Source: Chloroflexia bacterium (GTDB lineage: Bacteria; Chloroflexota; Chloroflexia; Thermobaculales; Thermobaculaceae). From it: a stretch of DNA of 40,376 bases. Positions within the stretch are counted from its first letter, which is position 1. Every line of letters begins with the position of its first letter. The position numbers were made by a program, and so were the translations under genes. Shown in pieces: positions 25,842-34,778 of the stretch. The DNA is taken from the NCBI GenBank assembly GCA_030446765.1, contig JAUJMR010000003.1, positions 121,504-161,879 of the forward strand, read 5' to 3'. A model generated the notes under the pieces. That model did no database searches and was not told where the DNA came from. It saw only the letters and a list, made by a program, of their open reading frames with translations.

Positions 25842-26906
25842 ATGTTGTGCACACGAATCTGCGATCTCCTCGGGTCGAGCACAAACCCATCATCAGCGCG
25901 CCTATGTCGGGCGCTTTTGGGGCAACTGCGGCGCTTGCCGCCGCCGTCTCGGAGGCCGGAGGTTTCGGCCACCATCGGTCGGACGCAGGCGACGGGGCAG
26001 ACTGGTGGTCCAGGTCCGCGGGGGCAGATCCGCGCCGTGCGAGAGCGCACGGACGGGGGAGTGGGAGGCCGCGAATGTTGCGGCCGTTCGGTGTCGGCTT
26101 CATCTCCTCCTTTCCGCGGCTTGGACGAGCTCGTGCAGGTGGCGCTGGAGGAACGGAGGTCGCGGCTATCGCGCACTCGTTCGCCGATCCGACGCCCTAC
26201 GTCGCCGCCGCTCACGATGCGGGCATCAAGATCCGTGCTCGCGCAGGTGCAGACCGTCGCCCAGGCTAGGTGGTTGCGGCAAAGGCCGGGGTCGACGTCA
26301 CGATGCGGGCATCGCCCAGGGCACGGAGGTTGGCCGGGGGCGTCATAGCCGCCCAGGGCACGGAGGCTGGTGGCACCGGCTACAGTGGCACCCCGCCTCT
26401 CGTGCCCGCGGTGATAGACGTGGCGGAGGGGATTCCCGTGGTCGCTGCTGGCGGCATCGCCGATGGCCGCGGGCTGGCGGCTGTGTTGATGCTCGGTGCC
26501 GAAGGTGCGTGGATCGGGACCCGCTTCGTGGCGAGCGCGGAGGCGATCACCCCCACTTGGGGGAAGCAGCAGATCATCGATGCCGGTGCGGACGACACCG
26601 TGCTCACGAAAGCGTACGACCTGGTTAGCGGCGCGCCATTTCGCGGGTATCGGCGACCGGGTGATCAGGAATACGTTCACCAACGCGTGGCACGGCCGAG
26701 ATCAGGATGTGCTCGGGCACCGGCAGGAGCTCGCCGCCCAGGTGCGGGCCGCGACCGAGCAGGGCGATGGCACCATCGCGCCGACGCGAGCCGGCAGCGC
26801 CGCGGGGTTGATCGACGCCATCGAACCCGCGGGGGAGATTGTTCGCAGGCTCGTGGCTGAAGCGGAGCGCGTGCTGCGCGAGCGTCCCGGACAGGTCGTG
26901 CGCTGA
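25842..26906 (+). pseudogene. Nitronate monooxygenase / enoyl-reductase-like flavoprotein, frameshifted
   Basis: The reading begins MLCTRICDLLG and, after a shift, VEHKPIISAPMSGAFGATAA and LAAAVSEAGGFG, the hallmark N-terminus of 2-nitropropane-dioxygenase-type FMN TIM barrels. Further pieces are FGVGFISSFPRL, SFADPTPYVAAAHDAGIKI, IAAQGTEAGGTGYSGTPPL, VPVVAAGGIADGRGLAAVL and LGAEGAWIGTRFVASAEA (FMN phosphate site), to the stop 26904-26906. HxG near the active site is partly garbled. At least four frame changes occur, mostly in the first 500 bases, while the last 500 are nearly clean. Substrates of the family are alkyl nitronates or enoyl compounds. Confidence 0.72.
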
Positions 26907-26933
26907 CCCTCCAGTAATCTGCGTCGCTTCGCG

Positions 26934-26962
26934 TTGATTCGTCCGGGGATTGGTATTATTAT
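26934..26962 (+). promoter_or_regulatory. Predicted promoter for the oxidase gene cluster
   Basis: TTGATT (26934-26939), a 17-base spacer and TATTAT (26957-26962) precede the GMC oxidase start by about 185 bases. It is the only good promoter candidate I see upstream of the cluster. The long leader contains a short GGCG-AG-CGCC stem followed by AACTTTTT near 26980-27000, which might act as an attenuator-like stop. Confidence 0.45.
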
Positions 26963-27148
26963 TGTTGGCAGGTCGGACGGGCGAGCGCCAACTTTTTCAT
27001 AGGCGTCGCTCATGTCAAATTGGGCGTTGAAGCATCCGAAGTAGTCGCCTCACCGGCTCCGCCGCTCTTGTGCATGTCTGAGCGGGAGTGAGCCTGTCGC
27101 ATCTGACCAATTCCTCGGGTGGGCGATTCATCGAGAGGAAACGCGGGG

Positions 27149-28906
27149 ATGAGCATCAGCACCAACGACAAGCACTTCGATGCGGTCATAGTCGGCTCCG
27201 GGTTCGGCGGGTCGGTTATGGCGTACCGACTTGCGGAGGCGGGGCTTCGCGTCTGCGTCCTTGAGCGCGGCAAGCCGTATCCGCCGAACTCCTTCCCCCG
27301 CAGCCCGGCGGGGATGAAGCGCAGCTTCTGGGATCCCGCTGGCGGGCTATACGGCATGTTCAATGTATGGTCGTTCTCCGGCCTTGCCAGCGTGGTGTCG
27401 AGCGGTCTCGGCGGGGGATCGCTCATCTACGCGAACGTCCTGATCCGCAAAGACGAGAGGTGGTTCGTCCGGGAAGACCTGCAGAACGGCGGCCACGAAT
27501 ACTGGCCCGTGACGCGCGCCGACCTCGACCCGCACTATGACCGCGTCGAGACGATGATGAACGCGCAGACCTACCCGTACGCCGAGAGCACATCGAAGAC
27601 GAAGGCGTTCAAGTACGCCGCCGATACGCTGGGGCTGGACTGGCACCTCCCGAAACTTGCCGTCACCTTCGCGAACGAGGGCGAGGAGCCGATCCCCGGC
27701 GAGCCGATCCGCGAGGAACACGGCAACCTGCACGGCCGCACGCGATACACCTGCCGTCTCTGCGGCGAGTGCGACGTTGGCTGCAACTACGGTAGCAAGA
27801 ACACGCTCGATTACAACTATCTCTCGCAAGCGAAGCGCCTCGGCGCCGAGATCAGGACCCTGTGCGAGGTCACGACGTTCGGGCCGCGCGACGGCGGCGG
27901 ATATACCGTGTGCTACGTACAGCACGATCCGGAAAACGCGCCTGGGGTGCCGGTTGCGGACCTGCCCGCCCGCACACTCACGGCTGATCGGCTCGTTCTC
28001 GCCGCGGGCACGCTTGGCTCGACGTACCTGATGCTCAAGAACCGTCGAGCCTTCCCCAGCATCAGCGACCGGCTCGGCGAGCGGTTCTGCGGCAACGGGG
28101 ACCTGCTGTCATGGGCGCTCAAGTGCGCCGAAGTCTCCAACGGGCGGCGGCTGCCGCGCGTCATCGATGGCGGCCACGGTCCAGTGATCACGAGTGCGAT
28201 CCGCATCCCGGACACAGCGGATGGAGGCGATGGCCGGGGCTTCTACCTGCAGGACGCGGGATACCCCGAGTTCGCCAACTGGATGATGCAGATGATCGAT
28301 TCGCCGAAGGCGTTGTGGGGGTGGCGCCGGGTCGCCGGGCGACTCGTCGGCAGTCGTTTGCTGCGCCGCAAGAAGATCGAGACGGATATCGGGGCGGAGA
28401 TTTCCGGCTTCTTCGGCGACTGCGAGCTGTCCGCGGGACTGCTCCCCCTGCTGGGCATGGGCCGGGACATCCCGGACGGCACGATACAGTTAAGTGCCGA
28501 CGGCGAGTTGAGCGTCGACTGGAAGATCGCCACTTCCAAAGAGTATTTCGAGCGCGTCTCCGGTACAATGCGCGAGGTGAGTAATGCGCTGGGTGCTCGG
28601 TATGTGCCCAATCCCACGTGGCACCTCGACCGGGTGATCACCGTGCACCCGCTTGGCGGTTGCTCGATGGGACGCCACGAGGGCGAGGGGGTGGTGAACC
28701 CCTACGGGGAGGTGTTCAACTACCCCGGCCTCTATGTAGCGGACGGATCGGTGATGCCCGGTCCAACGGGGGCGAACCCTAGCCTGACGATCGCGGCGCT
28801 GGCGGACCGCTTCGCGGACCGGCTGATCGACACGCGGACGACGGGCGGGCACGCGCGACACTCCAATGGCCCCGTCAATATCGACGCGACGGAAGTCCCG
28901 AATTAG
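27149..28906 (+). CDS. GMC-family oxidase, cholesterol-oxidase (ChoD)-like
   Basis: ATG 27149 follows GAGAGG/CGGGG and gives 585 residues, the size of actinobacterial ChoD-like proteins. The FAD Rossmann motif VIVGSGFGGSVMAYRLAEAG lies at 13-32. The cysteine-bearing motif CRLCGECDVGCNYGSKNTLD near 200-220 is typical of the ChoD branch. In the C-terminal half, HPLGGCSMG (catalytic His) and VADGSVMPGPTGANPSLTIA (catalytic Asn) match cholesterol oxidases. The expected reaction is oxidation of a 3-hydroxysteroid or other bulky alcohol with O2, but the substrate is not proven. No signal peptide. It heads the long co-directional cluster. Confidence 0.9.
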   Translation: MSISTNDKHFDAVIVGSGFGGSVMAYRLAEAGLRVCVLERGKPYPPNSFPRSPAGMKRSFWDPAGGLYGMFNVWSFSGLASVVSSGLGGGSLIYANVLIRKDERWFVREDLQNGGHEYWPVTRADLDPHYDRVETMMNAQTYPYAESTSKTKAFKYAADTLGLDWHLPKLAVTFANEGEEPIPGEPIREEHGNLHGRTRYTCRLCGECDVGCNYGSKNTLDYNYLSQAKRLGAEIRTLCEVTTFGPRDGGGYTVCYVQHDPENAPGVPVADLPARTLTADRLVLAAGTLGSTYLMLKNRRAFPSISDRLGERFCGNGDLLSWALKCAEVSNGRRLPRVIDGGHGPVITSAIRIPDTADGGDGRGFYLQDAGYPEFANWMMQMIDSPKALWGWRRVAGRLVGSRLLRRKKIETDIGAEISGFFGDCELSAGLLPLLGMGRDIPDGTIQLSADGELSVDWKIATSKEYFERVSGTMREVSNALGARYVPNPTWHLDRVITVHPLGGCSMGRHEGEGVVNPYGEVFNYPGLYVADGSVMPGPTGANPSLTIAALADRFADRLIDTRTTGGHARHSNGPVNIDATEVPN

Positions 28907-28952
28907 GACAGCCCGAGCAAACAGACACCCGACCAGAAAGGAGGTGGGCCCG

Positions 28953-30098
28953 ATGGAACGTGAGATTGCGCTATACACGACGGAAGGCGTCCAAAACGCC
29001 GAGATCACCACGTACCCGTTCACAACGGACGACAAGCTGGGCCTGAGCATGCAGCGGTTTCGGCGCGACTCGAGCGACGACGTGGTGCTGATCATCCATG
29101 GCCTCACCACGTCCACGGACATGTTCATCCAGCCCGAGCACTACAATCTGGTGAGCTATCTCCTGGACCATGGCTTCGGGGATGTCTGGTGCCTCGACTT
29201 TCGCATGAGCAACCGGTTCCCCTACAATCTCCTCGGCTTCCACCACAATCTGGACGACATCGCCCTCTACGACTTCCCGGCGGCGCTCGCGGAGCTGCGC
29301 AGGCACATAGGGCTGGAGCGCCGCATCCACGTCATCTGCCACTGCCTGGGCTCGGTATCGTTCATGATGAGCCTCTTCGGCAAAACCATCGACGGCATTG
29401 CGAGCGTGATTTCGAACAGCGTCGCGCTGACGCCGCGTATTCCCGGCTGGTCGCGGGTAAAGATCAGCGTCTCGCCATTCTTCATCGAGTACGTGCTCGG
29501 CTTCCAGTACGTAAACCCGCGGTGGAGCGACGGCAAGGGGCTGACTCGCGGCAAGATCTTCTCGAAGCTGGTGTCTCTCTTCCATCAGGAGTGCGACGTG
29601 CCCGCGTGCCACATGCTCAGCCTTATGTGGGGCACCGGCTGGCCGGCGCTGTACGAGCACGAGAACATGGCGGACGTCACCCATCGCCGCGGCGGAGACC
29701 TGTATGGCGCGACCGGCGTCCACTACCACCGGCACGTGTGGAAGATGGTCCGCCGTGGCCGCGCCGTGAAGTTCCAACCGGACGACCCCGCGTACGACCG
29801 GCTGCCTGACGACTACTTCCAGCACGCGCGCGACATCGAAACGCCGATTCTCTTCATCACGGGGAAGAGCAACCGGGTCTTCACGGACTCGAACATCGTC
29901 TGCCACAGGAAGCTGGAGAAGTTGGTCCCCGGCCGGCACCAACTCCACATCTTCGATAACTATGGGCATCAGGACGTATTCATGGGTAAGGACGTCGCGG
30001 CCGATGTCTTCCCGCGGCTCCTGGAGTTCCTCGAAGAGCAGCGGGGCAGGGCCGAGACGCGAGCACCGGAGTTGGCGGGCGTCGGTATCGGCCGATGA
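28953..30098 (+). CDS. Alpha/beta hydrolase with a cysteine nucleophile
   Basis: ATG 28953 lies seven bases after a full AAGGAGGT (28938-28945), one of the best ribosome sites here; 381 residues. The alpha/beta-hydrolase fold is clear: oxyanion region VVLIIHGLTTSTDMF (44-58) and nucleophile elbow HVICHCLGSVSFMMSLFG, where Cys131 stands in place of Ser (C-H-C-L-G). A C-terminal strand TPILFITGKSNRVF and the His in IFDNYGHQDVF complete the site. Related hydrolase domains with 'HCxGS' occur fused behind GMC oxidases in large actinobacterial proteins. Here the same pair is encoded by neighbouring genes. It overlaps the next gene by 4 bases (ATGA), implying coupled translation. Confidence 0.88.
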   Translation: MEREIALYTTEGVQNAEITTYPFTTDDKLGLSMQRFRRDSSDDVVLIIHGLTTSTDMFIQPEHYNLVSYLLDHGFGDVWCLDFRMSNRFPYNLLGFHHNLDDIALYDFPAALAELRRHIGLERRIHVICHCLGSVSFMMSLFGKTIDGIASVISNSVALTPRIPGWSRVKISVSPFFIEYVLGFQYVNPRWSDGKGLTRGKIFSKLVSLFHQECDVPACHMLSLMWGTGWPALYEHENMADVTHRRGGDLYGATGVHYHRHVWKMVRRGRAVKFQPDDPAYDRLPDDYFQHARDIETPILFITGKSNRVFTDSNIVCHRKLEKLVPGRHQLHIFDNYGHQDVFMGKDVAADVFPRLLEFLEEQRGRAETRAPELAGVGIGR

Positions 30099-31498
30099 CC
30101 CGGCGGCCATACGTTGCCACGAGCCACGAGAGCTTCTCCCATGACAGCATCGACAGCCTGGGGTATGACTGGGAGCGCATGGCCGACCCGGGCACTCATC
30201 CCCGGTATCCGCTCAAGGTATACCTGCCGCGCACGACCGAGGACGTCGTGGCCGCCATCCTCGAGGCGAAGGAGCTTGGGCAGGATCTGAAGATCCGCAG
30301 CAAGGGACACTCCAGCAACGACCTGGTGCTCGCCGACCGCGGCGCGGTGCTCTGCACGCAGAAGATGGACCGTATCCTCGGGCTCGACGAGGGTAGCCGG
30401 ACGGTGCGGGTGCAGGCGGGTGCGATCACTGCCAACCTCGACTCGTGGCTCGCGCAACGGGGTTACGGGCTGCCGGTTATCGGCGACCACAACGACATCA
30501 CCGCCGGGGGCTTCGCTTCCATCGGCGGTGTCGGTCCGGCGTCGCTGCGCTACGGCATGTTTGTAGATAACGTGCACGACCTGGAGTACGTGACCTGGGA
30601 CGGCGATGTTCGGAGGTGCGGGCGGGCGGAGCGTCGAGACGAGTTCCTCCGCCTGCTGGCGGGCACGGGGCAGTATGGTGTCATCACGGAGATGACGCTC
30701 GAGGTCGTCCAAGTGGACAAATACGGAGAGGTCCTCGCGAACAATCGCTCGCTTTACCGGAACTTCGACCACTTCCTGGAGGAGAGCGCCCGGTTCCTCA
30801 GCGACCCCGGAGACGTGCGCCTGAGCCGAGGCTTTTGGCTCGACCTCGGCGGGGGTAAGCTCAAGGTCGGACAACTCTCTCTCTACGGGCAAGCCGAGCA
30901 ATCCATCGCAAACACCGCGCGCAACAAGGTGTCATACCGGTACCTGCATTCGTTGGGCTACGTCGCGGGGCGCCTACCCCGGCGCGTGGACGCGGTGGTG
31001 AAGCTTCTGGGTGTGGCGGGTATGGTATACATCCCGACACGCGCGTCAATCAAGAACGTGGAGACCTTCTCCGACAAGGTGCTCGATGCCTCGGTGGGCG
31101 ACCCTACCCGCTGGTTCATCGCCCTCGTGCCGAGCGAGGTGTACCCGGTGCTCTTTCCGAAGCTGTACGCGCTATTCACGGAGTACCGGAAGCGTTATCG
31201 ATGCTTCACATTCCTCTCGTTCTACATCAAGGCCATTCGGTCGGACTACCTCACGAATGGGGGGCCGCACCGATACTATACCGAGCTGATCTTACTGCCG
31301 GGGGCGAAGCCGGAGAAGCTCACGCCGGAATTGCTGGAGTCGCTCGTGTCGCGTATCGACGACCTGTGCATCGAGCACGGCGCTTACCGCTACATGCACA
31401 CGAAGACGGTCAAGGACCCCGAGCGCAGGCGAAAGATCGACCCGAACACTCAATACGCGGCGGTCCAGAGGGATTCCCTGGTCGGTGGGGAGGTGTGA
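30095..31498 (+). CDS. FAD-linked oxidase (VAO/ALO-like), paralogue 1
   Basis: The start ATG 30095 overlaps the hydrolase stop. The 467 residues form a PCMH-type FAD-binding module: YPLKVYLPRTTEDVVAAILE, DLKIRSKGHSSNDLVLA with His72 at the position where relatives such as aldonolactone oxidases attach FAD covalently, GYGLPVIGDHNDITAGGFAS, and GTGQYGVITEMTLEV. The C-terminal catalytic half is family-specific (LYALFTEYRKRYRCFTFLSF, HGAYRYMHTKTVKDPERRRK). The overall shape also recalls DHCR24-like sterol reductases. Substrate unknown. It is about 60% identical by eye to the second copy at 33375. It is followed by a small membrane protein, as is the second copy. Confidence 0.88.
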   Translation: MTRRPYVATSHESFSHDSIDSLGYDWERMADPGTHPRYPLKVYLPRTTEDVVAAILEAKELGQDLKIRSKGHSSNDLVLADRGAVLCTQKMDRILGLDEGSRTVRVQAGAITANLDSWLAQRGYGLPVIGDHNDITAGGFASIGGVGPASLRYGMFVDNVHDLEYVTWDGDVRRCGRAERRDEFLRLLAGTGQYGVITEMTLEVVQVDKYGEVLANNRSLYRNFDHFLEESARFLSDPGDVRLSRGFWLDLGGGKLKVGQLSLYGQAEQSIANTARNKVSYRYLHSLGYVAGRLPRRVDAVVKLLGVAGMVYIPTRASIKNVETFSDKVLDASVGDPTRWFIALVPSEVYPVLFPKLYALFTEYRKRYRCFTFLSFYIKAIRSDYLTNGGPHRYYTELILLPGAKPEKLTPELLESLVSRIDDLCIEHGAYRYMHTKTVKDPERRRKIDPNTQYAAVQRDSLVGGEV

Positions 31499-31580
31499 CG
31501 CCAAAACGTGCACGGGCGTGTCTGCTCCGGACCAGGCGACGACCTGCGAAGGGAAACGACACCGTGCTTGCAGGAGAGCC

Positions 31581-32039
31581 ATGACCGAGGTATCGTTGCA
31601 ATCGTTTCGACGCTGGGTGGCGATCGCGGGAGTGCTCAACATCGCGACCTCGCTCCCTCTCGCGCTTCCGGGACTGACCGGTGGGTACTACGGCATGCTC
31701 AACGCCCTCAACCGCGCGCTTGGCCTGGGTGGGAACGCGTTGAGGGCCCCGGATGGTGGTGAGAACCAGCTCTTCGTGAATGCTGCGGGCGTGCTGTTCT
31801 GCGTGTTCGGACTCCTGCTGATCTACGCCTCTCTGGACCTCCGGCACCGGATGGGTATACCGCTGCTCAACGCAATCGAGCGCATTCTGTACGTCCTGTT
31901 GCTTCTGTATTACGCCGCCGCCGAGGACCTTGCCGGCATCGTGCTGTCGTTCGCGCTGGTGGACGGCGTTATCGCAGCGGTCTTTTTCTACTATGGCTGG
32001 AAGCATCGTCGGCCCGCGGCCCGGGGAGAAGTCTCCTGA
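31581..32039 (+). CDS. Four-helix membrane protein, paralogue 1
   Basis: ATG 31581 follows CAGGAGAG. The frame opens earlier at 31485, but this start fits the paralogue. The 152 residues hold about four hydrophobic helices (near 12-30, 65-88, 95-113, 117-140) and shared motifs with the protein at 34775: LNRALGLGG / LNRLLRLGG and NQLFVNAAG / NKLFVNMTG. No known catalytic motif. Position directly after an FAD oxidase in both copies suggests it is a membrane partner of that enzyme, for example an anchor or electron/quinone interface; that is inference. Confidence 0.8.
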   Translation: MTEVSLQSFRRWVAIAGVLNIATSLPLALPGLTGGYYGMLNALNRALGLGGNALRAPDGGENQLFVNAAGVLFCVFGLLLIYASLDLRHRMGIPLLNAIERILYVLLLLYYAAAEDLAGIVLSFALVDGVIAAVFFYYGWKHRRPAARGEVS

Positions 32040-32155
32040 GCGACGGGCATCGCCGGGACTACTGGCAGTGCCCATGAAGTGGTCAGCCGGGGCGTCGTCT
32101 CGAGGTTCGTGGCACTCGTCAGAGCAGATAGCAGATATGGAAGGGAGTAGAGCCA

Positions 32156-32640
32156 GTGACGACACAAGGAGACCGCCCGCTGCCGGGGCATGTCCAGGCA
32201 TTGTCGGACCCCTGCCTGCCTGCCGAGGGCTACGTAGAGCTCGACATCGACGTGGAGGAGATGTGGCGCATCTTCAACGACGTGCGACGGTGGCCGGAGT
32301 GGAATCCGAGCTTCTGGGTGGCGAGAGTCGGCGGGGGCGAGCTCGCGCTCGGCGCGACGCTGACGGGCATCGATGGGTACCTGTTCGTCATCGAGTACGA
32401 GCCGCTGCAAGGTGACGTAGCTACGCCAGCGCCCTGACCCGGCCTGCGCGCGCGCCACAGTTACACGTTTAACATCGCCTCGGTGGGAGGTGCTGTGGGG
32501 AGCTCTACGAGCACACACGTCGGTTCTGGCTGGCGCACCTGAACTTCGACGGGCAACGCATCGATCTCCGGCGCGCAAGCGATGGGGACAACCGCGCTAT
32601 TGGCCGGAGTAGGGTCACGCTGCAGGAATACGGCGGATAA
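32156..32640 (+). CDS. SRPBCC (START/Bet v1-like) protein, frameshifted
   Basis: GTG 32156 follows GGAAGGGAG. The first 85 residues are an SRPBCC start: GYVELDIDVEEMWRIFNDVR, RWPEWNPSFWVARVGG, LALGATLTGIDGYLFVIEYE. A stop at 32435-32437 then interrupts. Downstream, SYTFNIASVGG (same frame) and GELYEHTRRFWLAHLNFDGQ with DLRRASDGDN (another frame, ending TAA 32638-32640) look like the expected C-terminal strands and helix, so the gene probably runs to 32640 with two or three indels near 32410-32500. The family binds or transforms hydrophobic ligands in a deep pocket, which would suit a lipid pathway. Confidence 0.65.
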
Positions 32641-32783
32641 GGACTCGGCTTATGGGTGAATCCGCCCGCTCTTCGATCCTCTCCTATCCCGGCCATGTCC
32701 ACGAAGCGTCTTGCGGCGGCGAACTGATTTATACTGCGCGCTATCCCCGATCAACACTCGTCGTTCCAGAAAGGGAGTCTCAG

Positions 32784-33294
32784 GTGGACCTCAAGATCGC
32801 TCGTTTCATTCATATGTTCCTCAACGGCATCCTCGCGGGCATCGGCGTGGGCATCGCCGCAACAGAAACTGCGAACCTCAAGCTCGACGGGCACCATGTA
32901 CACCACGGTCGAACGACACAAGCACGCGGTCGTCACCCCGGTCACGCTCGCCCTGTACTTTCCCTGCGTCTTCGCGGGCAGCTACGTGGCGTGGCGCAAC
33001 CGCGGGGTGAACCGGGACGTGACTGCTCTCACGGTATCGAGTATCGTCACGATCACCATTACGTTTATCCTCAGCATTCTGATCAACGCCCCGATCAACA
33101 GGGCCCAGCAACACGAGTGGGACCCGCAAAATCCGCCCAAGAACTGGATGCAGGTCCGAGACCGGTGGAATCAGTCACATGTCGTCCGCAGCATCTTTGC
33201 CGTCGTCTCCCTGGCCTGCAACGTCCTCGCCTGGCAGCAGTCGGAAGCGGAGCGGGGTAAGGGTCTCAAGGCGCGCCTGGGACTGCAGGGGTAG
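32784..33294 (+). CDS. DUF1772 / anthrone-oxygenase-like membrane protein, one frameshift
   Basis: GTG 32784 follows AAAGGGAG; VDLKIARFIHMFLNGILAGI is the start of the first helix. Around 32885-32896 the frame changes, after which YTTVERHKHAVVTPVTLALY, FPCVFAGSYVAWRNRG, then TITITFILSILINAPINRAQ and WMQVRDRWNQSHVVRSIFAV run to TAG 33292-33294. Conserved Asn-Pro-Ile-Asn (NAPIN) and the RW...H...R pattern match DUF1772 proteins, some of which are anthrone oxygenase relatives. The corrected protein has about 170 residues and four helices. A TATACT box lies at 32730-32735 in the preceding gap. Confidence 0.68.
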
Positions 33295-33374
33295 CCGCCG
33301 CAGGGTAGTCCATAACGGGCCGCGGTTCGGTGGACCCGACGAGAAACCATGGTGTAGCAAAGAGGGCGACCACG

Positions 33375-34778
33375 ATGGCAGCCAGGTACAAGTTCAGCAG
33401 CCACGAGAACTTCTCGCACGACGATATAGACAGCTTCGGGTACGACTGGGAGCGCAACGCGAACCGCGACATCGCGCCCAAATACCCACTCAAGGTGTAC
33501 CTGCCACGCACGACCGAGGACGTCGTCGAGGTGATGCGCGAGGCGCGGCGGCTCGGGCAGGAGCTCAAGATCCGCAGCAAGGGGCACTCAAGCAACGACC
33601 TCGTGCTGACCGAGCGCGGCGCGGTGCTCTGCACGCAGAAGATGGACCGCATCCTCGAGCTCAACGAGCAGGAGCTGAGCGTCACCGTGCAGGCCGGCGC
33701 GATCACCTCGGAACTGGACAAGTATCTGATAGCGCGCGGATACGGCCTGCCCGTGATCGGCGACCACCACGACATCACGGCGGGAGGCTTCGCCTCGGTC
33801 GGCGGCTTCAACCCCGCCTCCCTGCGCTACGGCATCTTCATTGACAACGTCCTGCGCATCGAGGCGGTCACCTGGGAGGGAGAAGTCGTCCGCTGCAGCA
33901 AGGCGGAGAACCGCGAGCAGTTCTATCGCTTCATAGCGGGCACTGGGCAGTACGGCATGATCACGGAGCTCACCTGCAAGATCATCCGCGTGCGCAAGAC
34001 GCGCGACCTCGTGCGCAACGACCAGACAAACTACCGTAGCTTGGATGAGTACCTTGCAGCAACGACTCGGTTTATCGAGGATTCCGGCGACGCGGTGATG
34101 CAGCGCCTCGTCTGGTTCGACTTCGGCCGCTTTCTCAAGATGGGTCAACTCTCCGCCTACAAGCCGACCCCGCGCACGTTCGTACACGTGTTGCGCGACT
34201 GGGCCGTGTACAAATATCTGCACACTCTGGGCTACTGGGCCGGGCGGCTGCCGAAGGCTCTGGACGTGGCGGTCAAGAACGTCGCGATCCTACACGTCAT
34301 GTTCCCGCCGAAGTACTCCACGATCAAGCACGTCGAGACGTTGACGGACCGGGTGCTCGAGTCGTCGGTCGGTGACCCGACGCGGATGCTCGCCGTCATC
34401 GCCCCGGTGGACCAGTACGAGCCGATGTTTCGGGGGATGTACAAGCTCCTGCGGGACTACAGGAAGCAGTACAAGTGCTTCAGCTTCCTCACCCTTTACG
34501 TCAAGGCCCTCAAGTCGGAGTACCTGGAGGGGCTGTCCCCCGGCAAGCGCTTCTGCGAGGTTATGATGTACCTCGGGGTCAGGCCAGAGGGCATGACGAA
34601 CGAGGTCATGGAGCGGCTGGTATCCGAGCTTGACGACCTGTGCATCCAGCACGGCGCGTTCCGGTATATGCACACCAAGACCGTAAAGGACCCCGAGCGT
34701 CGGCACAAGATTGATCCGAACGCGGTGTACAACCGGGAGGTAGTTCCCTCCCGCGAACTGGAAGGGGCCGGCAGATGA
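33375..34778 (+). CDS. FAD-linked oxidase (VAO/ALO-like), paralogue 2
   Basis: ATG 33375 follows GAGGG; 467 residues, the same length as paralogue 1. It keeps every motif: YPLKVYLPRTTEDVVEVM, ELKIRSKGHSSNDLVL with His71, GYGLPVIGDHHDITAGGFAS, GTGQYGMITELTCKI, and HGAFRYMHTKTVKDPERRHK near the end. Differences gather in the central region (residues 190-330), where substrate contact is expected. The two enzymes may therefore act on different intermediates or form a heteromer. The last 4 bases overlap the next gene's start (ATGA), so the two are translationally coupled. Confidence 0.9.
   Translation: MAARYKFSSHENFSHDDIDSFGYDWERNANRDIAPKYPLKVYLPRTTEDVVEVMREARRLGQELKIRSKGHSSNDLVLTERGAVLCTQKMDRILELNEQELSVTVQAGAITSELDKYLIARGYGLPVIGDHHDITAGGFASVGGFNPASLRYGIFIDNVLRIEAVTWEGEVVRCSKAENREQFYRFIAGTGQYGMITELTCKIIRVRKTRDLVRNDQTNYRSLDEYLAATTRFIEDSGDAVMQRLVWFDFGRFLKMGQLSAYKPTPRTFVHVLRDWAVYKYLHTLGYWAGRLPKALDVAVKNVAILHVMFPPKYSTIKHVETLTDRVLESSVGDPTRMLAVIAPVDQYEPMFRGMYKLLRDYRKQYKCFSFLTLYVKALKSEYLEGLSPGKRFCEVMMYLGVRPEGMTNEVMERLVSELDDLCIQHGAFRYMHTKTVKDPERRHKIDPNAVYNREVVPSRELEGAGR

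Noticed and set aside
28971-30110. 379-codon minus-strand frame
   Set aside because: Antisense shadow of the alpha/beta hydrolase; composition Arg/Val/Asp-rich without motifs.
32400-32440. Second selenocysteine-type TGA in the SRPBCC gene (32435-32437)
   Set aside because: The sequence around it changes frame as well, and the position matches no redox site; frameshifts explain it better.
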